A program made the translations under genes and the position numbers. From the NCBI GenBank assembly GCA_965140775.1, contig OZ223471.1, positions 124,001-188,000 on the forward strand: 64,000 nt of DNA. Reading direction: 5' to 3'. Under the pieces are notes generated by a model that saw only the letters and a program-made list of their open reading frames with translations, searched no databases and was not told the origin of the DNA. Source of the stretch: UBA6244 sp965140775. GTDB taxonomy: Bacteria > Bacteroidota > Bacteroidia > Bacteroidales > F082. Shown here in pieces: positions 44,901 through 53,986 of this stretch (the first letter of the stretch is position 1; each line of letters begins with the position of its first letter).

Positions 44901-46791
44901 TTTCTTTAATTGCTTTCCACACCTGCTGTATCTCTTTGATAGAAAGTTTGGTTTGATTTAACAAGATGAAATGCTTGCCAAGGTCTTCTTCGTTGAACAA
45001 CACAAAACAATCAGCTTCAATATTTTCATCACGACCTGCTCTGCCTGCTTCCTGGATATAGTTTTCGAGCGAATCGGAAATTTCGTAATGAATGACCATG
45101 CCCACGTCTTTTTTGTCAACACCCATCCCAAAGGCAGAAGTGGCCACCATGATGGGGATTTCACCCGACACAAAAGCATTTTGATTGGCCGTTTTTTCCT
45201 TCACATCCATTTTGCCGTGATAGGGTTTTGCCTGAAAACCATCATGGGTCAGACGCTCTGCAAGCAAATATGCTTTGCGTGTTCTCGACACATAAATGAT
45301 GGTTGGGCAATTTTTCTCTTCAATCAAATCCCTCACGGCCTGATACTTTTCTTCTTCATTGTGTTTTTCAAACACCCTGTATTGCAAATTTGTTCTTGAT
45401 GTTTTTGAAGTAAACAGCCGGAGGTCGATCGAAAGCTTTTCTTTGAAGTAGTTTCGGATATCTTCTATTACCTTCTGCTTTGCGGTGGCCGTAAAACACG
45501 ACACCGGGATTCCTTCCCCGATATTTTTTTTGTCCTGAATCGACTTGATAAAATCGCCAATGTACAGATAATCAACCCTAAAATCTTGTCCCCACGACGA
45601 AAAACAGTGCGCCTCATCGATAACAAAGCGTACAATTTTTCTTCCTAAAATCAGCCGTTCGATGGATCGCGAACGCAACGACTCAGGCGAAATATACAAC
45701 AAAGATGCCGATCCATCTTCTACCCTTTCGAATGATTTAGCTCGTTCGATGGGGTCGAGCAACCCATTGATGGTAACGGCCTGGGTGATGCCCATTTTTT
45801 CAAGGTTGTCCACTTGGTCTTTCATCAGCGATTGAAGGGGAGAAATAACAACCGTTAGTCCATTGGCACTTTCGCCACTCATCAAGGCCGGAACCTGAAA
45901 AGTAATCGACTTTCCGCCACCGGTGGGAAAAATAGCAAGAATTGATTTGTTATCGACGGCCGCTTTCACCGCTTTCTCCTGAAGTGGCTCACCTCCAAAG
46001 GTTCGAAACGCATCGAAACCGAACAACCGCTTCAACCCTTGATGTACGTCCAATGCCCGATTGCAATAAGCACAGCCACTTACACATGGTTTGTTACGCA
46101 ATTGGAACATGATTCGCTCAACTTCCGGATAATTTTTCAACACCCATGGGGGTGTGATGGAATGTATTTTTTTATGATGTATAAACGAGTGGATGAGCGA
46201 AAGACAGTATGCAAGTTCGATGGGATGGGCTGAGATTATTTTGGTCAGGTCAACATGTTCGCAAACCTCATTTTTAAACTTGCCAAATATAAGATTTTCA
46301 ATGTGTTGGCTTTTACTTTGGTAGGAAATAAAACGAAAAAAGGACCGAAACTCCTTTTTATCGTGGAGCAATAAATAAAAAATTTGTTTTAGTGTTTCGT
46401 CAGTTTGTTTGAAGGCGGCCACCTCATCGTAGAACAAATCCCTCGCTTTGAATGCGTCGTTCAAAGGATTGTTGGCGTCTTCCGATTGCAGCTTGTCGTC
46501 TTTTACCAAAGCATGGTATGGTTTGGTAGGGAAAAGCAAGGGCGACAGGAAAAGGGTATCCAAAACATTTACCGGGTTTATTCCGGAGTCAAAAAGAGCT
46601 TTGCCCACATACATCATGTCGTGAGCCAAAATATTATGTCCGCAAATAAACTCTGTTTCTGCCAAAAACCTGACGAACTCAGTAACCGAGGTGTGATGAA
46701 AAGTGGCCCCATCACCCCTGACACTGCCTATGTCAAGGATTTTTTTGCTCTTGGGTTCAATTTCGGTATCAATAAAAGCGATTGAGTTCAT
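41953..46791 (-). CDS. Exonuclease-RecQ-UvrD fusion helicase (1612 aa)
   Basis: A single protein combines three nucleic-acid modules. Residues about 1-125 are a DEDD-type 3'-5' exonuclease-like domain (FIDTE: D8, E10; GHNILAHD: N53, D58; NDAFKARDLF: D112), although the His usual just before the last Asp appears to be Asn. About 230-250 holds a Cys cluster (PCVSGCAYC). About 265-640 is a RecQ helicase (PTGGGKS near 292, DEAHCFSSWG near 390, EAGRAGRDENIEADC). About 1060-1490 is a UvrD/Rep superfamily-1 helicase (AAGPGSGKTRV near 1077, DEAQDMDED near 1180, VGDDDQNIYEFRG, STIHKAKGKEFDHV, YVAMTRAKR). It would process branched or damaged DNA. Usual RecQ proteins are about 600-730 aa. A TATCTTTG box at 46896-46903 (minus strand) may be its promoter. 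Confidence 0.95.
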   Translation of the reverse strand: MNSIAFIDTEIEPKSKKILDIGSVRGDGATFHHTSVTEFVRFLAETEFICGHNILAHDMMYVGKALFDSGINPVNVLDTLFLSPLLFPTKPYHALVKDDKLQSEDANNPLNDAFKARDLFYDEVAAFKQTDETLKQIFYLLLHDKKEFRSFFRFISYQSKSQHIENLIFGKFKNEVCEHVDLTKIISAHPIELAYCLSLIHSFIHHKKIHSITPPWVLKNYPEVERIMFQLRNKPCVSGCAYCNRALDVHQGLKRLFGFDAFRTFGGEPLQEKAVKAAVDNKSILAIFPTGGGKSITFQVPALMSGESANGLTVVISPLQSLMKDQVDNLEKMGITQAVTINGLLDPIERAKSFERVEDGSASLLYISPESLRSRSIERLILGRKIVRFVIDEAHCFSSWGQDFRVDYLYIGDFIKSIQDKKNIGEGIPVSCFTATAKQKVIEDIRNYFKEKLSIDLRLFTSKTSRTNLQYRVFEKHNEEEKYQAVRDLIEEKNCPTIIYVSRTRKAYLLAERLTHDGFQAKPYHGKMDVKEKTANQNAFVSGEIPIMVATSAFGMGVDKKDVGMVIHYEISDSLENYIQEAGRAGRDENIEADCFVLFNEEDLGKHFILLNQTKLSIKEIQQVWKAIKEITRFRSTVSNSALEIARKAGWDDHVVEIETRVTSAIAALEDAGYLKRSQNMPRVFANSILSKNAQEAIDKINGSEKFEEKQKEKGIRIIKKLFSSKSRKQSSDDPRESRIDYISDHLGIVKEEVINIVNLLREEKILADAKDLTAFIKKGENINRSLILVESYIKIENYLLPQFEEQEKTFHLKQLNEEAEQKGCEDMGVNKIKTILNFWAIKNWIKRRNLPQSKNHVVAVALHPQKILREKLEKRHELARFLVEFLFEKSNLNVSETDPHKTELLVEFSVHELKEAFENSIASFGKKVTLDELEDALFYLSRIDAIKIEGGFLVVYNRLTIERLEHDNKKRYKVEDYQKLNQFYENKVQQIHIVGEYAKKMIGDYQNALQFVEDYFHLNYSSFLNKYFKGSRQNEIKRNITPAKFRQLFGELSPTQLKIITDNQTKYMVVAAGPGSGKTRVLVHKLASLLLMEDVKHEQLLMVTFSRAAATEFKKRLLQLIGNAANYIEISTFHSYCFDLLGKVGSLEKSDAILKKTVQKINNKEVEVSRITKTVLVIDEAQDMDEDEFNLIKALMTLNEEMRVIAVGDDDQNIYEFRGASSKYLEQFIRINQAVKYELVENYRSKSNLVQFTNQFVQRINHRLKKSPIIPKQTDNGTIKLVRHRSNHILTPLVNDLLNTGLSGTTCVLTKTNEEALQITGLLLKNGLPARLIQTNEGFILYNLLEVRFFLSQLHLADDVFILSDEVWAAAKSALANKYGNSNKLEVCHQMIKDFEATNPKKKYKSDLEVFIRESRLEDFCGNNGEIIFVSTIHKAKGKEFDHVFLLLENFTPTTDEAKRLLYVAMTRAKRNLTIHLNSNFLDNLSTAGMEREVDEAIYPPPNQLVMHLTHKDVWLDYFNHKQHLVAQLSGGDALILNGDECLNQKGQSVLKFSRQFVAQIELMKKLDYSPKSVQVNFIVFWQKEGTDREVKIILPEVCFEKEGKESQLME

Positions 46792-47665
46792 GTTCAGTTG
46801 AGCAAGTTTTTAAGGCTACTTTTCATTGGCAGATTTGTATGTGTCTCCACCGTTTTGTAATCCATCAAAATGGGTTAGGTTTGGTTTTGACTTGTCAAAG
46901 ATAACAATCTAAGTAATTTATCTCATTTTCACCCACCTTGATTTAGCTGTTGTATAGCATGTAAGGCATGGGGGTGAAATGTTTTATCTAGAATATCTAA
47001 ATATGCAACCCTTTTATCCCCAGATAAACAGGGGCTCGAGTAGTGAAGAAATAGCATTAATTATCTATTTATGAGCAACATAAAAAGGAGGTGGAGTATG
47101 AAGTAGCAATTTCAATGGGCGAAAATATCTAATACACAGAAGGCGTCGAGGGATGCCACAAACATGGTTTTTATAGTCAGTGCTTGTAATAGAATCCTTG
47201 TAGTACTTTTGTCTCTTGCAAAAAATCATAAAGACTAGGCTTGGGAAGAATTAAAAATCACACATAACCAAGTATTTGACGTTTTCATGCAGCCACTGGT
47301 TACACCGTAAATGAGTCCTTTCCGATAAGGTAGAACCTCCATTTGCAAACAACATCCTATATTTGTTTTGTTAACGGCAAAATATGTAACATCAACATGT
47401 ATACAATAGAGCATAATTTGGGCAATGAAATTCTTGGTGATTCAACAAAATACAGAAACGGGAATGTTTGTCAACAGGGACTATTCGAATACGAGGCATA
47501 TGGGTTATTGTTTTACACCAGAATGATGAAAAGTTCACTGTACCCGTACAACTATCCGGAAAACCTTAAATTGTCACATGTATTCCAATTTGCAGAATGT
47601 CGTCCATGCAATCGCAACAGCCATTGTATCAAACACCTACATTTGTTATCAAATTCCGAAATACA
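46792..47665. other. Long intergenic region without recognised gene
   Basis: About 870 bp lie between divergent genes. A strong Shine-Dalgarno-like AAGGAGGTGGAG precedes ATG near 47098, but the frame stops after two codons. A 108-codon frame at 47343-47669 has no protein-like features. A TATATTTG box at 47358-47365 may drive the isochorismatase-like gene with a leader of about 290 nt. Confidence 0.45.
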
Positions 47666-48262
47666 ATGAAAGTATGCATCCACATTCTTTTTATGTTTTT
47701 CTTGTGCATCGGTAGTGGAAAAGCACAGGATCGCGACCCAAATCGTGATAAATATGTTATTATTCTTGACATTCAAAAGCATTTCACAAAAAATGTGATT
47801 CAGGAAGCGGAAGCAAATCAATTACTTAATACCATTAACTCCGTTATAGATACCACATATCCATCCCATATTATTTACGTAAAATCGGTACTTACCACAT
47901 TGAATATCTCATTTAAAGGGGTTGATGTTGATACACTGCCCGACCTGGATTTTGATGAAAGATTAAAGGTGGTTAACGGCAATATCATAGTAAAAAACAA
48001 AGCCAACGCATTTGACAGCAATGCTTTAAGGGATTTTCTTAAACAAAATAGCACCACAGACATCATCGTATTGGGACTAATGGCGGAACATTGTGTTTAC
48101 AAGACGCTTCTTGGAGGAAATGACCTGGGATACCACATGTACACTATTCCCAATGCAATTATCGGGAAATCACAGAAAAGCAAAGAGAAAATATTAACCA
48201 AACTTGAGAAAAAGGGGATTAAAACCATAAAAGCTAACCCGGATGAAATCAAAAACAATTAA
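47666..48262 (+). CDS. Isochorismatase-family cysteine hydrolase, exported
   Basis: The 198-aa product is taken from ATG 47666 (MKVCIHILFMFFLCIGSGKA signal peptide); the longer frame back to 47597 has no signal. The isochorismatase-like fold has its three catalytic positions: Asp in VIILDIQKHF (D35), Lys in VKNKANAF (K110 or K112) and Cys in LGLMAEHCVYKT (C143). Most family members are cytoplasmic, so the signal peptide is unusual. The reaction cannot be fixed; the family includes nicotinamidases and other amide or ester hydrolases. Its 3' end overlaps the next gene by 20 nt, which suggests translational coupling. Confidence 0.85.
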   Translation: MKVCIHILFMFFLCIGSGKAQDRDPNRDKYVIILDIQKHFTKNVIQEAEANQLLNTINSVIDTTYPSHIIYVKSVLTTLNISFKGVDVDTLPDLDFDERLKVVNGNIIVKNKANAFDSNALRDFLKQNSTTDIIVLGLMAEHCVYKTLLGGNDLGYHMYTIPNAIIGKSQKSKEKILTKLEKKGIKTIKANPDEIKNN

Positions 48263-49175
48263 CATCGGACTAATTTTGCTGTTTCTGGAAATAACATGGG
48301 TATTGACTATCTTGGCCAACCCCGATATCCAACAGCATTTTTATCTCAGTCAAAACAAAGATACGATTGACAACCTGATTGTTACAAAAGCCTTGAATGC
48401 AAAAACAATACTTGTGAAATTTGGCGCTGACGCCGTTACGGCCATTAATACAAAATTCGGAATCATAGTAATCGATGCCGGCATTTCCACTGGACTAACC
48501 TCCCGTTACAAAACCATCATCGAAAATGAATTTACCGGTTACCCCGTCAAATACGTTATCAATACACATTATCATCCTGATCATTACGGTGGAAACAGTG
48601 TTTTTATTGACGCGAAAATCATTGGTCACACAAACGGCGTTCATGAAATTTCAGAACAGTGGAAAGATACGACCATAGTCAGAAAAAACATGGCCAAAAT
48701 TGTTTCTGAATATACACAAACTTTGTCAAAATGCGAGAGAAACTCAACAGATTGGATTGAAGCTTTTACCCAGAAAACCAGATATTTATCAGCTTTACAG
48801 GATGTAGATAACCATATTCCGGTCAGGCCACCTGACATTACTTTCTCCGATAGCTTAACAATGGAAGTTGGAGAGATGACCATTGAGATGATTTATTTTG
48901 GAAGGTGTCACTCAAACAGCGACATTTTGATTTACATCCCCCAATTGGAAATTCTCTTTACGGGCGATTTGCTTTTTAAATATGGTCGTCCAAGCATGGC
49001 TGAAAAGTCATTGCAAGATAAAGAATTGTGGAAAAACGCAATCAATTGGGCTATAAGTCGAATCCCGTATTTGGACATTATTGTTACCGGACATGGTGAA
49101 ATATTAACCATCGATGACCTGAAGGCCTTTAAAATCAATATAATGGATATCTGTGCAAAACCATCAGAAGAGTAA
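48243..49175 (+). CDS. Metallo-beta-lactamase-fold hydrolase, membrane or exported
   Basis: The 310-aa product has an N-terminal hydrophobic segment (about 8-26) acting as signal or anchor. The metal site is complete: THYHPDH (H109, H111, D113, H114), RCHSNSD (H223), FTGDLLF (D242) and VTGHGE (H284). This order suits subclass-B-like or SoxH-like hydrolases. The substrate is unknown; beta-lactamase activity should not be assumed. It overlaps the isochorismatase-like gene, and both products appear extracytoplasmic, so they may act on the same compound. Confidence 0.9.
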   Translation: MKSKTINIGLILLFLEITWVLTILANPDIQQHFYLSQNKDTIDNLIVTKALNAKTILVKFGADAVTAINTKFGIIVIDAGISTGLTSRYKTIIENEFTGYPVKYVINTHYHPDHYGGNSVFIDAKIIGHTNGVHEISEQWKDTTIVRKNMAKIVSEYTQTLSKCERNSTDWIEAFTQKTRYLSALQDVDNHIPVRPPDITFSDSLTMEVGEMTIEMIYFGRCHSNSDILIYIPQLEILFTGDLLFKYGRPSMAEKSLQDKELWKNAINWAISRIPYLDIIVTGHGEILTIDDLKAFKINIMDICAKPSEE

Positions 49176-49297
49176 AATCATTTATCACAAGCTTGGAAAA
49201 AGCCATCCGTGCATATCGGATGATTCATCTGACCTCAATAATAAATGGTAAAAAGCCGGAACTGCTTCATGCAAAATAGATAATTATTCGTATTTTT

Positions 49298-50458
49298 ATG
49301 CTACTTAAAACGATGTCAGAAATTGCACTTATCGGATTTGTTCAGTCGCTGTTTTTTTCGGTTTTAATCCTTACTAAAAAGCACACTGAAAAGAAGGATA
49401 TTGTACTACTGCTTTTCTTGCTTTTTGCCGCAGCGGAACTTCTTTACAGATATCTTACACTAACAACCGGTATTGAAAATAACCTTTGGCTTGTGCTGTT
49501 TGATATCTTTTACTGGGCATTATTTGGCCCACTCACACTCATTTATATCCTGCTCACTACCAATACGATTAAGCGGTTGAGCCCTGTTCATCTACTGAAT
49601 CTGCTTCCCTTGTTGGCAGGATTGATTGGAATTAGGGACTTGTATTTTGGAGGAGGTTATTATCAGTCATTTGCCGAATATTTTAATAACAGTGTCGGAT
49701 TTACCAAACAAATGCTTTTTGTTTGGGATAATGCAAGTCCGGTTTACCTCCTATTCGCTTTTGCCATTCTAACCAGACATAAAAAAAGGGTTCGCAATTT
49801 TTACACCAACATTGCTCAAAAAGATCTACAGTGGCTATTCTGGCTTGTGTCGGGTTTTTTGATTTACTTGCTGTTCTCATATACCCTGCTTTTGATGTAT
49901 CTGCTTTTTGACGTTACAACAGCATTTAGCTCGCTCCATCTTTTACCTGCCATGCTCACGGCATACGTTTTCATTCTAGGGTATTTCGGATATAAACAGG
50001 AAGGTGTTTTCTATAATCACACAAAAGCTGAAATCGACAGTATCGTTGCCTCTGTTTCTGAAAACGAACTCGACAAATATGCCAAAACCGGACTAGACGA
50101 AGCTGAACGTGCTGAGATCATACAAAGCCTTACCTCGATTATGGAAACAGAAAAACCATATATTGAGTGTGACCTGAACCTGGCTGATCTGGCTAAAAAG
50201 CTGAACACAACCACCCATAAACTGTCGCGTGTAATCAACGAATCATTTGATCAGAATTTTTACGACTTTGTCAATTTCCATCGAATAAATGAGGTAGTCG
50301 ATTTGATGAAGAAACCCGAAAACAAAAATTACACCATTATGAGCTTGGCCTACGACTGTGGTTTTAGTTCTAAATCTGCATTTTACAACGCTTTCCGGAA
50401 AAACAAAGGAACTACTCCGGGAAATTTTCTCCAAAAAGAAATTCCTGTTTCAGACTAA
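49298..50458 (+). CDS. AraC-family transcription regulator with membrane N-terminus
   Basis: The 386-aa protein has about seven hydrophobic helices in residues 10-235 and a C-terminal AraC-type helix-turn-helix pair (about 280-380: LNLADLAKKLNTTTHKLSRV and IMSLAYDCGFSSKSAFYNAF, then NKGTTPGNF). This membrane-embedded AraC type is common in Bacteroidota and probably senses a signal in or across the membrane. A second ATG at 49313 is possible. It starts 122 nt after the hydrolase pair and may regulate it or the next secreted genes; no binding site could be identified. Confidence 0.92.
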   Translation: MLLKTMSEIALIGFVQSLFFSVLILTKKHTEKKDIVLLLFLLFAAAELLYRYLTLTTGIENNLWLVLFDIFYWALFGPLTLIYILLTTNTIKRLSPVHLLNLLPLLAGLIGIRDLYFGGGYYQSFAEYFNNSVGFTKQMLFVWDNASPVYLLFAFAILTRHKKRVRNFYTNIAQKDLQWLFWLVSGFLIYLLFSYTLLLMYLLFDVTTAFSSLHLLPAMLTAYVFILGYFGYKQEGVFYNHTKAEIDSIVASVSENELDKYAKTGLDEAERAEIIQSLTSIMETEKPYIECDLNLADLAKKLNTTTHKLSRVINESFDQNFYDFVNFHRINEVVDLMKKPENKNYTIMSLAYDCGFSSKSAFYNAFRKNKGTTPGNFLQKEIPVSD

Positions 50459-50508
50459 ACTTTGTATCTGATCCGATAAGAAAGTACCCCTTTCATATGT
50501 AACCGACT

Positions 50509-50516
50509 TAAGTTTG
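50509..50516 (+). promoter_or_regulatory. Candidate -7 box upstream of the FG-GAP protein gene
   Basis: TAAGTTTG fits TAnnTTTG and lies 29 nt before the ATG at 50546. No matching -33 TTTG was found. Confidence 0.3.
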
Positions 50517-50545
50517 TTCATTATTCACTCTTAAAATTTAAGGCG

Positions 50546-51961
50546 ATGCATTCAAAAATATTTATTGCCACCATATTTGTATCTTTCTCGTGTTTATATG
50601 GTTTCACGCTGAAAGCACAGATAGCTTTTGATGAACACCTTATCGCGGAAGAATTCGGAGGTGCCTGCTCTATTGCCAGTGCAGATTTTGATCTCGATGG
50701 GGATCCTGATTTGGTAGTTACTGCCTCCGACGACGGAAAGGTGGGTTGGTTTGAAAACAATGGTCAACTGGGTTTTTCAGAACACTTGATAGACGCTGAT
50801 CTTCCTCAGGCCCGAACGATTGCTACGGGAGATATCGACTCAGATGGTGATCCTGATTTTGTTACCGTTTCCTACGATCCCGGCAAAATATCCTGGTTTG
50901 CAAATGATGGAAGTGGAAACTTTACCGAACAAATTATTATCGATTCTCTGGCCGGAGCCAGTTTTGTTTATGTATGCGATCTGGACATGGATGCCGACAT
51001 GGATATTCTTGCCACTGCATGTGGTAGTAACTTGTTGTTATGGTTTGAAAACGACGGTAACGAAAATTTCGCCAAACATATCCTAAAGGAAAACTGGTAC
51101 AAATGCAATGGAGCATTTCCAGTGGACTTAGATCAGGATGGTGATACTGACATAGTGGCCACGGCCAAGGCAGGCCAGATATTATGGTTTATGAATGATG
51201 GAAATCAGGTGTTTACCGAAGATACCATCGTAGCAGGCTGGGGATCACCCAGTTCGGTTCAGTCCGCCGACATGGACAACGATGGCGACATGGATGTGGT
51301 GGCCACCTCCTGCACGGGTGCCATGGCAGTAGCCTGGTTTGAAAATGACGGCATGCAGCATTTTAACCAGCATACGATCCGGGAGAACTATCGTGGTGCC
51401 AGATCGGTTACTATTGCTGACATGGACCTCGACAACGATCCCGACATCCTTGCCGTGGCCTGGCAGGGGTCGATTGCATCAATCTTCGACAACGATGGCC
51501 AAGGTCATTTCACCGAAACTATCTTTTGTAATACCGCCTTCGACCTGCTAAAATTGGTGGTTGTGGATCTCGATCAGGACAATATACCTGATATCGCCGG
51601 GTCATGTTACGGTGATCATGAAATCAGATGGTGGGAAAACCTTTTGGTAATTAATGATATAGAAACTGAACTTATGCCGGAAACGAAATCATCAGTACGA
51701 GCATTTCCCAACCCGGTTACCGATAGGCTAAATCTAGAAATCAATATCGTCAGCCAACAAACCATAAGCATCACGCTAACAGATGCCTACGGACATTTTT
51801 TGGCGGAATTAATACCTGACACTGTCCTCAGATCAGGTTTGCACCAATTCAGTTTTGACCGGACTGGCCAAATACCGCAATCTGAAGCGGCAGTTTGTTT
51901 TCTGGATTGTAAACTTGAAAATCAGCACCAAATTATTAAAGTTGTTTACACTCAATATTAA
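50546..51961 (+). CDS. FG-GAP/VCBS-repeat protein with T9SS sorting domain
   Basis: The 471-aa protein has signal peptide MHSKIFIATIFVSFSCLYGF, cleavage near KAQ. At least seven repeats carry calcium-loop motifs (DFDLDGDPDLVV, DIDSDGDPDFVTV, DLDMDADMDILA, DLDQDGDTDIVA, DMDNDGDMDVVA, DMDLDNDPDILA, DLDQDNIPDIAG) separated by (L/I)xWFxNDG, typical of a seven-bladed integrin-like propeller. The C-terminus (about 390-471) begins RAFPNPVTDRLNLEI and is a T9SS type-A domain, although its end (KVVYTQY) is less typical. It should be displayed or secreted as a Ca-stabilised binding protein. The next gene starts 5 nt after its stop. Confidence 0.92.
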   Translation: MHSKIFIATIFVSFSCLYGFTLKAQIAFDEHLIAEEFGGACSIASADFDLDGDPDLVVTASDDGKVGWFENNGQLGFSEHLIDADLPQARTIATGDIDSDGDPDFVTVSYDPGKISWFANDGSGNFTEQIIIDSLAGASFVYVCDLDMDADMDILATACGSNLLLWFENDGNENFAKHILKENWYKCNGAFPVDLDQDGDTDIVATAKAGQILWFMNDGNQVFTEDTIVAGWGSPSSVQSADMDNDGDMDVVATSCTGAMAVAWFENDGMQHFNQHTIRENYRGARSVTIADMDLDNDPDILAVAWQGSIASIFDNDGQGHFTETIFCNTAFDLLKLVVVDLDQDNIPDIAGSCYGDHEIRWWENLLVINDIETELMPETKSSVRAFPNPVTDRLNLEINIVSQQTISITLTDAYGHFLAELIPDTVLRSGLHQFSFDRTGQIPQSEAAVCFLDCKLENQHQIIKVVYTQY

Positions 51962-51966
51962 GTCCC

Positions 51967-53025
51967 ATGAAATCATTTGTTACAATAATCCTGCTATTGA
52001 TGATTGGGTTTCATTACGCAATAGCTCAGAACCTCCTTAATAATCCGGAACACATTACTTACGACCACGTGAACAATCGGTATCTGGTAACCAACTACGG
52101 AAATGGAAAGATTATCGCCATCGACATGGAAGGCAATCAGCAAATAGCTATCGAAGGAATCGCCAGTTGTCTGGGGATTCATATCGTTGATACGGCCATC
52201 TTTATTTCACATGGCAACGAAATAGAAATCTACGGACTTTCATCACTTCAATGGATTAGGACAATAACACTAAATGCATCCAGCTGGGTGGATGGCATGA
52301 TAAACGATGGTGCCGGATTTCTTTACGCCGTTGAAAATGCCGGGAAAATACATCGGGTAAATCTCACCACTTTTGCTGACACCATCGTTGTAAACAGCGG
52401 TCTGCCTAATTATCCTCAGGACATTACTTTTGATTATGACAACAACCGACTTATACTTGTAGGATGGGAAACAGGCAGCTCCATTATGGCTATCAACCTG
52501 TCTGATTTTTCTGTCAGCGATCTCGTCGAAACAACTTCCGGAAAATACGACGGCATTGTCATGGACTCCTTAAAAAACCTGTACGTAACTTCCTGGTTGA
52601 ATGGAGGAAGAGTTTACAAATGGGTTTACCCATGGACAGACGGACCTGAAATCTTTTCACAAGGAAACAACGGCCCCGCAGGACTTTGCTATAATTATGA
52701 CAATCAGGTTATTGCCGTTCCAAACTTTAATGCGAATTCGATCTCTTATCTGCCATTGTCTCCCGTTGAGGTACACGATGATGAAGTGGTGTTTTTAATG
52801 AAGTTTTGCAACAATTCACTACATGTTCAGTGTCCGGAACAGTTTTCGTTGGCAACTGTTGATTTGCTTGGCAAAACCATTTTCCAAATGCAGCGAGCTG
52901 CCGGCAGTTACCGTTTTGATGTACAGGATATTGTTGGCCAAAATAGGCAAGGCATTTATTTTATTACCATAAAAAGTATGAGGCATCGGCAAACCCTGAA
53001 AACCTTTGTTCGAGGAAGCAATTGA
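51967..53025 (+). CDS. Secreted SMP-30/NHL-like beta-propeller protein
   Basis: The 352-aa protein has signal peptide MKSFVTIILLLMIGFHYAIA. The body has propeller repeats such as NNRYLVTNYGNGKIIAIDME, GFLYAVENAGKIHRVN, PQDITFDYDNNRLILVGWET and NLYVTSWLNGGRVYKW. The end, SLATVDLLGKTIFQMQ ... GIYFITIKS, looks like a T9SS type-A sorting domain (about 275-352). It lies 5 nt after the FG-GAP gene, so the two are surely one transcript, and both are secreted. A lactonase-like enzyme or a binding protein are both possible; no metal site could be assigned by eye. Confidence 0.85.
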   Translation: MKSFVTIILLLMIGFHYAIAQNLLNNPEHITYDHVNNRYLVTNYGNGKIIAIDMEGNQQIAIEGIASCLGIHIVDTAIFISHGNEIEIYGLSSLQWIRTITLNASSWVDGMINDGAGFLYAVENAGKIHRVNLTTFADTIVVNSGLPNYPQDITFDYDNNRLILVGWETGSSIMAINLSDFSVSDLVETTSGKYDGIVMDSLKNLYVTSWLNGGRVYKWVYPWTDGPEIFSQGNNGPAGLCYNYDNQVIAVPNFNANSISYLPLSPVEVHDDEVVFLMKFCNNSLHVQCPEQFSLATVDLLGKTIFQMQRAAGSYRFDVQDIVGQNRQGIYFITIKSMRHRQTLKTFVRGSN

Positions 53026-53044
53026 AACAACAAACATTATAAAT

Positions 53045-53938
53045 ATGAACCTGTTAAAATCGATCAAATCAATATTTGTTGATAGCCGGGAAAAATGCCT
53101 GCGAGCAGGCTGGCGTATTCTGATATTTGTTGCTGTTTACGCATTTTTATCACGGGCACTAAGCCAACTTTCCATTGCAGTTACTGGCAGATTAAGCCGT
53201 CAGGAATGGGATTGGTGGACCGCACGAGGAGTTGTTGTTATTATTTCCGCTACGCTGACCGTTTGGTTGGCGAGACGATTCCTAGACAAAAAGTCATTTG
53301 TTTCTCTGGGACTAAGAATCAATGCCTTAGCATTGAAGGATTTAATCGTTGGTCTGGGAATTAGTTTGTTGCTCACGGTGATGATGTTTGGTCTGCTGTG
53401 GGCTGCGGGATTCCTTGAAATTACAAATATTGCATGGCCAAGTGAAAACATACCTGCCGTTCTGGAAATTTTTATTTGGTTTTTTGCAATCGGGTTGGCT
53501 GTTGGCTGGTCAGAGGAAATCACCTTCAGGGGTTATCTGCTGCAAAACATGCGCGACGGCATGGGTCTCACATGGGCAATCATTATTTCCTGTTTGCTAT
53601 ATGGTTTGTTTCATATGTCGAATCCAGGAAGCAACTGGCTGTCGGGAACCCTCATTGCCTTAATTGGATTCCTGCGCATCTATGGCTGGCTACGCACCAA
53701 CCTGCTATGGTTATCAATCGGAATGCACGCCGGCTGGGACTTTTTTCAGGGACCCATATTTGGCCTTTCCGTCAGTGGAATGAAAACAAAAAGTTTGTTT
53801 GCGAATCAAATTGGAGGAGCTGATTGGATAAGCGGAGGAAGCTTTGGTCCTGAATCCGGCATATTGGTATTGCCGGTACTCGCCCTTGGATTTCTGCTCG
53901 TATTTGCTTACACCAGAAACAGGTTAAAGCCTGATTAA
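53045..53938 (+). CDS. CPBP-family intramembrane protease
   Basis: The 297-aa product is taken from ATG 53045 (MNLLKSIKS), 19 nt after the previous stop; a longer frame starts at 53006 inside the upstream gene. It has about eight hydrophobic helices. CPBP (CaaX protease/bacteriocin-processing) motifs are complete: GWSEEITFRGYLL (E157, E158, R162), LFHMSNPG (H190) and HAGWDF (H228, D232). It acts in the membrane; the substrate is unknown. Confidence 0.93.
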   Translation: MNLLKSIKSIFVDSREKCLRAGWRILIFVAVYAFLSRALSQLSIAVTGRLSRQEWDWWTARGVVVIISATLTVWLARRFLDKKSFVSLGLRINALALKDLIVGLGISLLLTVMMFGLLWAAGFLEITNIAWPSENIPAVLEIFIWFFAIGLAVGWSEEITFRGYLLQNMRDGMGLTWAIIISCLLYGLFHMSNPGSNWLSGTLIALIGFLRIYGWLRTNLLWLSIGMHAGWDFFQGPIFGLSVSGMKTKSLFANQIGGADWISGGSFGPESGILVLPVLALGFLLVFAYTRNRLKPD

Positions 53939-53986
53939 ATTATCAATTGAATAAAAGCTGATGGTTTCAATAAATATTATTTTGGA

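Noticed and set aside
47088..47108. Strong Shine-Dalgarno-like AAGGAGGTGGAG before an ATG
   Set aside because: The frame ends after two codons (ATG AAG TAG), and Bacteroidota rarely use such sites.
47343..47669. 108-codon rightward frame before the isochorismatase-like gene
   Set aside because: There is no recognisable domain, and composition and start context look non-coding; the real gene starts at 47666.
48243..49175. Antibiotic beta-lactamase
   Set aside because: The fold motif alone covers many hydrolases; nothing points to beta-lactam substrates.
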